NCBI GenBank assembly: GCA_001438005.1
Contig: LIBO01000020.1
Location: forward strand, 1 to 10,331
Direction: 5' to 3'
DNA: 10,331 nt
DNA from: Verrucomicrobia subdivision 6 bacterium BACL9 MAG-120507-bin52
GTDB lineage: Bacteria > Verrucomicrobiota > Verrucomicrobiia > Methylacidiphilales > Verrucolacustridaceae
This document shows positions 7,201-10,331 of this stretch, piece after piece. The notes under the pieces were generated by a model. It was not told the origin of the DNA, ran no database searches, and saw only the letters and a program-made list of their open reading frames with translations. A program made the translations under genes and the position numbers. Numbering within the stretch: position 1 is the first letter of the stretch; each line of letters begins with the position of its first letter.

Positions 7201-8327
7201 AGCCAGTTCTCCGGTTTTACGCCACCCAAGCGGCTCGATTCATAAGCCGCTTCAACACAGGCCATCGTCTTGATCACATCTTCCACCGAGGTCGGCATGT
7301 CCGGCTCGCTTCCCTCCTTGGCCCGCATCACTTGGGCCATGGATCCGATGAAGGCCTCCGGAAACCACGAGCCTTCGATGGGCACCTTCACCCATTCCGG
7401 TTCCTGTCCCTCACGCAGGGTGCAATACTCAAACTCATCACCCACTCCACGCGGGTAGTCCATAAGCAGCCCGATCCGGGCTTTGATCGCGCCCTTCGTG
7501 CCCTCCCACTTGAGGTAGCTTTCCTGATGCTTGCTCCCAAAGCGATGCATGTGATTCGTCGAAATGGTCGCGCGCACGGGATCAGGGTAATCAAGAATGA
7601 TGGTGCTCGAGACGCTCGCCAGCTTGGGCAGATGGGGATGAGGGATGGTGCGAGCCATCAGGCTCCTGGGCTGTCCGAGGAATGATCGGATCAAATCCAA
7701 ATAGTGCACGCTGTGATACACGATTTCGACGCGAGGAATGCCCTCGAGAAAAGGGAACAGGCCCCATGGGGTGAAAACATTGAGACGCATCTCCATGTCC
7801 AGCAACTCTCCGATGACTCCGGCCTCGATGAGACTCCGCGCCGCCAAAACAAATGGCGCAAACTGCAGTTGGCAATTGATCGCCGCATGGAGATGCTTCC
7901 TTCGACACACTTCGAGAATCTCCTTCGCCTGAGCCATGCTTTCCCCCATCGGCTTTTGAATGAGCACAAACGAGTGATCCGGCAATTGGCGCAAGGCCTC
8001 AGCGAACATCGAGGCCGGCAAGGCCAGATCGTAGATCACTTCCTCAGGTGCGGAGGCGACCATCTCCCCGAGACTCGAAAAAACATGGGGAATCGAAAAC
8101 TCCGCAGCCAGTTCTTCCGCCCGCGAACGAGTTCGATTCATGACTCCCCATACGGGAAAGCCCGCTTTCCTGTAAGCGGGGAGGTGCGCATCTTTGACGA
8201 TTCCGCCCGTGCCGATGATGGCGATCGGGAATGTTCTTTCCGGGAGTCGTGGAGTGGTTGCTATCCTGGGAATGGTGGCTATGATTTTACCAGTGAAATA
8301 AAATTTCGCAAGTGAAAATATGAACAA
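7197..8327 (-). CDS. Gfo/Idh/MocA-family NAD(P)-dependent oxidoreductase; start uncertain
   Basis: Up to 376 residues. The Rossmann start FPIAIIGTGGIVKDAHLPAYRKAG (GxGG at 39-42), the KP of the EKP motif written QKP (K125, P126), and EIVYHSVHYLDLIRSF with H205/H208/D211 identify a Gfo/Idh/MocA oxidoreductase. It is first in the operon and may be a sugar or aldonate dehydrogenase, an alternative to the SDR for one of the oxidation steps. The start is unclear: the only ATG/GTG/TTG in frame before the nucleotide-binding strand is a TTG at 8327, which has AGAGGG about 7 nt upstream but overlaps the divergent iclR start by 8 bp. The first roughly 20 residues translate the AT-rich regulatory stretch and look non-native. 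A rare ATT near 8273 would give a more usual N-terminus. Confidence 0.88.
   Translation of the reverse strand: MFIFSLAKFYFTGKIIATIPRIATTPRLPERTFPIAIIGTGGIVKDAHLPAYRKAGFPVWGVMNRTRSRAEELAAEFSIPHVFSSLGEMVASAPEEVIYDLALPASMFAEALRQLPDHSFVLIQKPMGESMAQAKEILEVCRRKHLHAAINCQLQFAPFVLAARSLIEAGVIGELLDMEMRLNVFTPWGLFPFLEGIPRVEIVYHSVHYLDLIRSFLGQPRSLMARTIPHPHLPKLASVSSTIILDYPDPVRATISTNHMHRFGSKHQESYLKWEGTKGAIKARIGLLMDYPRGVGDEFEYCTLREGQEPEWVKVPIEGSWFPEAFIGSMAQVMRAKEGSEPDMPTSVEDVIKTMACVEAAYESSRLGGVKPENWL
8258..8285 (+). promoter_or_regulatory. Candidate promoter of the iclR-family gene
   Basis: TTGCTA (8258-8263), a 16-nt spacer and TATGAT (8280-8285) form a sigma-70-like promoter pointing at the regulator. Its -10 box overlaps the -10 of the opposite promoter, so the two could exclude one another. 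The start site would fall near 8292, at the edge of the palindrome, consistent with autoregulation. By-eye prediction. Confidence 0.35.
8284..8311 (-). promoter_or_regulatory. Candidate promoter of the minus-strand operon
   Basis: On the minus strand TTGCGA (8311..8306) and TAAAAT (8289..8284) are separated by 16 nt, 4/6 and 5/6 matches to the sigma-70 boxes. The candidate operator lies in the spacer. If real, the transcript would start near 8277 and exclude the TTG start at 8327, so this call and that start codon compete. Prediction by eye only. Confidence 0.35.
8293..8309. promoter_or_regulatory. Candidate IclR-type operator palindrome
   Basis: GAAAT-AAA-ATTTC (8295-8307) is a perfect inverted repeat. 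It extends to 17 bp with one mismatch and a closing G/C pair. IclR-family operators are commonly short AT-rich palindromes of this GAAAT/ATTTC kind. It lies between the two divergent genes, within the proposed operon promoter and at the proposed iclR start site. The heptamer AGTGAAA also occurs as a direct repeat at 8292 and 8311, 19 bp apart. Confidence 0.4.
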
Positions 8328-9084
8328 GAAAATTCCCTCTTACCCAGTCCCAGCTCTCGACAAGGGCCTGGAGATCCTTGAAGCGCTGAGTGCCAGCCCC
8401 GAGCCGCTGGCGCTGAGCGCCCTTGCACAGTTTCTGAAACGCAAAAACAATGAGATTTTCCGAATGCTCAATCTCCTCGAGCGCCGCCGCTATGTGCTGA
8501 GGGACGAGGCGGGCGGCTATCGGCTCTCCCTCCGGATGTATCAATTGGCAAACGCCCAACCCAGCCTTGCCCGATTGATCGAAGTTGCTATGCCTGCACT
8601 GCGCGAGTTGAGTCGGACGACTGGCGAATCCTGCCATCTGAGCGTTCTCGAGGGGTTGGAAATCGTGATTCTCGCCCGAGTGGAGTCCTCCAACCGCGTT
8701 CGCCTCGTCGTAGAACTTGGCGGGCGATTCAGCGCCCTGACGACCGTCTCCGGGCGAATGATCCTGTCCAACAAGGAACCCGGAGTCCGGCAAGAACTGC
8801 TGGATTCTGCTCCAGAGTTCCAGCGTCTCAAACCCAAGGACCGTAGGGCACTCCTTGAGAGGATTGAATTTATCGCCCGGGAGGGATTTTCGGCAGCAAA
8901 AGACGAGTCCGTCTCCGGCGTGGTGGATGCCGCCGTTGCTATCGGCGGATCGTCTTCGGGAATTGATGCTGCCATTGCCATCGCAGCCTTAACTACAGAA
9001 AGCCGCCGGCGGGACCCGCAAGAGTTTCGGCATCCGCTTGAAGAGTGCGCAAAGACTCTTCGTGATCGCCTGGGGATACCCTGA
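8320..9084 (+). CDS. IclR-family transcriptional regulator, probable regulator of the divergent operon
   Basis: 254 residues, typical for the family. The N-terminal winged helix-turn-helix runs from VPALDKGLEILEAL (10-23) through ALSALAQFLKRKNNEIFRMLNLLERRRYV to the wing GGYRLSLRMYQLA. The effector-binding IclR domain follows from about residue 82 (LIEVAMPALRELSRTTGESCHLSVLEG, VSGRMILS, and AREGFSAAKDESVSGVVDAAVAIGG). The ATG at 8320 gives the usual short N-terminal arm. IclR proteins often control sugar-acid and aromatic catabolic genes from a divergent position, so a sugar or aldonate intermediate is the likely effector. It is transcribed away from the operon, with start codons overlapping if the oxidoreductase uses TTG. 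Family assignment is firm; the effector is unknown. Confidence 0.93.
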   Translation: MNKKIPSYPVPALDKGLEILEALSASPEPLALSALAQFLKRKNNEIFRMLNLLERRRYVLRDEAGGYRLSLRMYQLANAQPSLARLIEVAMPALRELSRTTGESCHLSVLEGLEIVILARVESSNRVRLVVELGGRFSALTTVSGRMILSNKEPGVRQELLDSAPEFQRLKPKDRRALLERIEFIAREGFSAAKDESVSGVVDAAVAIGGSSSGIDAAIAIAALTTESRRRDPQEFRHPLEECAKTLRDRLGIP

Positions 9085-9095
9085 GAAAACAAGAA

Positions 9096-9132
9096 GGCGA
9101 ACCCATCCCGAACCGCCGCCCCCGGGCTCGCC
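9096..9132 (+). terminator. Weak terminator-like inverted repeat after iclR
   Basis: GGCGAACCC (9096-9104) pairs with GGGCTCGCC (9124-9132) at 8 of 9 positions across a 19-nt loop, 11 nt after the regulator's stop codon. No T-run follows, so intrinsic termination is doubtful. Confidence 0.2.
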
Positions 9133-9365
9133 ATCGTGGACTTGGAAAATGTCATCCTCACCCCGAGACAGGCTCGCACGCATGGCTTAATATTTGTGTA
9201 TGCTCTCTGGTCCTGTATCCATAAGTTTCTTCGAAGCCATTTGCAACAGCTTCTCAAACGATTCCCCATCCGTTAATCACCCCAAGAAGAAAGCCGTCTC
9301 AAAATAAAGTCCATGCACATACCAATAAATTTCCGCCTCTTCCGTTCCGTAAACTCCTTGAATTT

Positions 9366-9382
9366 TCGGCCAGCTTGGCCGA
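9366..9382. repeat. Perfect palindrome just upstream of the isomerase-like start
   Basis: TCGGCCA-GCT-TGGCCGA: 7-bp arms with a 3-nt centre, ending 10 nt before the ATG at 9393. It could be a repressor operator or an mRNA hairpin occupying the ribosome-binding region; no Shine-Dalgarno is visible there otherwise. Confidence 0.5.
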
Positions 9383-9392
9383 TGGTGTCGCG

Positions 9393-10331
9393 ATGAAACA
9401 AGTTTTAGCAGATAAATTCGGCGTCCGAGGCCTCGGAGCTGGCGTTTGGAATCTTGGTCCCGGCCGTGATCCCTTTGGAGGTCCCACCCGCCCAGATCTT
9501 CCCATCCTCCAGCGGCTCCCTCTTCTCGCCAAAGCCGGCATCACCTACGTGGAGTTTCATGATGTGGAACTTCCCTTCGATCAGATCCCCCGAGCTCAGC
9601 AGATCATGCGGCAGTACGGACTAAAATGCGGAATGTACACTCCCTCCTTCTTCGCCGACCCCATCTTTAAGGATGGAGCCATGACCAGTCACGATCCGAA
9701 AATTCGCAAATTGGCTTTGGAAAATGCCTGCCGTGCCGTCGATGCCACAATCCTGCTTGGGGCCAAGGTGATGGTCTTTTGGAACGGCCGAGAAGGATTC
9801 GACTTCGTCCTCGCCAAAGACGGCCAGGAAAGCTTTCGCCGAATGGTCGACGGCTTCAATGCGGTGGGACGGTATGCGGTGAAGAAGTATGGCCGACGTG
9901 CCCCCCGCTTTGCCATCGAACCCAAACCCAACGAACCACGGGCCAATATGTATCTCTCCAATGTAGGAGAGGTCCTCTATCTGATCTCCCGCCTAGACCC
10001 CAAGCTTCAGCCCCTCTTTGGGCTCAATCCGGAGACGGCTCACAGCCGCATGGCTGGCCTCGACTACCTCTGGGACGTCGAGATGTGCCTCGAAGCGGGA
10101 AAACTCTTTCACATCCACCTGAACGCTCAAGACACGACACGCTACGATCAGGATCTCCCGTTTGGCTACACGGAGCCTCTCAAGGATTTGGCCCTCTGCG
10201 TGGTACTGCAGGACGCTAAGTGGCCGGGGATCATCGCATTTGACGTGAAGGCTCCCCGGACCGATCGGCAGGAGGATATCACCGATATTCTCACCACCAG
10301 TACCGCTAACTTGAAACGTCTTTGGAGTAAG
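9393..10331 (+). CDS. Class I xylose-isomerase-like protein, C-terminus cut by window edge
   Basis: 313 codons, open to the right edge; actinobacterial-type xylose isomerases are about 390 residues. It matches them along its length: GVWNLGPGRDPFGG, VEFHDVEL, FKDGAMTSHD, VFWNGREG, IEPKPNEPRANM, LNPETAHSRMAGLDY, GKLFHIHLNAQ, RYDQDLPFGY and FDVKAPRTDR. Kept residues are H56, W130, E176, K178, E214, H217, D252, D254 and D284. Two positions differ: the metal-1 ligand Asp in HIDLNGQ (D245 in Streptomyces-type enzymes) is His242, and the Asp of HDDDL that pairs with the catalytic His (D57) is Glu59. It is therefore a xylose-isomerase relative that may act on another aldose. It is a separate plus-strand unit. 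The ATG at 9393 gives the usual short arm before the barrel; no ribosome binding site is seen. Confidence 0.88.
   Translation, partial: MKQVLADKFGVRGLGAGVWNLGPGRDPFGGPTRPDLPILQRLPLLAKAGITYVEFHDVELPFDQIPRAQQIMRQYGLKCGMYTPSFFADPIFKDGAMTSHDPKIRKLALENACRAVDATILLGAKVMVFWNGREGFDFVLAKDGQESFRRMVDGFNAVGRYAVKKYGRRAPRFAIEPKPNEPRANMYLSNVGEVLYLISRLDPKLQPLFGLNPETAHSRMAGLDYLWDVEMCLEAGKLFHIHLNAQDTTRYDQDLPFGYTEPLKDLALCVVLQDAKWPGIIAFDVKAPRTDRQEDITDILTTSTANLKRLWSK

Larger units (their letters stand above)
9085..9392. other. Intergenic region between iclR-family gene and isomerase-like gene
   Basis: About 308 bp with no convincing gene on either strand; the open frames are short or antisense to flanking genes. 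It holds an imperfect GC-rich inverted repeat just after the iclR stop and a strong 17-bp palindrome just before the next start. I could not find a convincing sigma-70 promoter for the isomerase-like gene. Confidence 0.6.

Noticed and set aside
8541..9269. Minus-strand open frame of 242 codons over iclR
   Set aside because: Antisense to the IclR gene and Arg/Ser-rich; the plus-strand reading has clear HTH and effector domains.
1..10331. tRNA, rRNA, CRISPR array, insertion sequence or phage genes
   Set aside because: I looked for spaced repeats, transposase motifs and structural RNA signatures and saw none; nearly all of the window is accounted for by metabolic genes.

Overview
The window is moderately GC-rich bacterial DNA, almost fully coding. 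Gene content (a RhaT-type rhamnose symporter, an L-rhamnose mutarotase, COG3618-type lactonase, Gfo/Idh/MocA and xylose-isomerase-like proteins, an IclR regulator) suggests a heterotroph that degrades plant or algal deoxy-sugars. A Verrucomicrobiota member is my best guess, but this is a weak inference from gene content; no rRNA or phylum marker is present.

Layout. Positions 1 to about 8327 are one tightly packed minus-strand transcription unit of eleven genes. In transcription order (right to left) they are: Gfo/Idh/MocA oxidoreductase, a solute-binding-protein-like protein without a signal peptide, MaoC-like protein 2, CaiB/BaiF CoA-transferase, RhaT-like symporter, MaoC-like protein 1, L-rhamnose mutarotase, a short RraA-family protein, a fuconolactonase/rhamnonolactonase-like amidohydrolase, an SDR dehydrogenase, and a fumarylacetoacetate hydrolase (FAH) family protein cut by the left edge. 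Gaps are 11 nt or less, and five junctions overlap (ATGA, GTGA or 11 bp). An iclR-family regulator is transcribed divergently from about 8320. After a roughly 300-bp intergenic stretch, a xylose-isomerase-like gene runs off the right edge.

How the genes may work together. Symporter, mutarotase, dehydrogenase, lactonase, SDR and FAH hydrolase match the non-phosphorylative L-rhamnose/L-fucose route (sugar, lactone, aldonate, 2-keto-3-deoxy-aldonate, 2,4-diketo acid, then pyruvate plus lactate). The aldonate dehydratase expected for that route is not in the window and could lie beyond the left edge. Mixed with these genes is a set that does not belong to the textbook pathway: a CoA-transferase, two MaoC hotdog proteins (one lacking the catalytic His), an apparently cytoplasmic solute-binding-like protein and an N-terminally short RraA protein. 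This CoA-linked module inside a deoxy-sugar operon is the most interesting part of the window. The IclR protein probably controls the operon through a palindrome in the divergent region.
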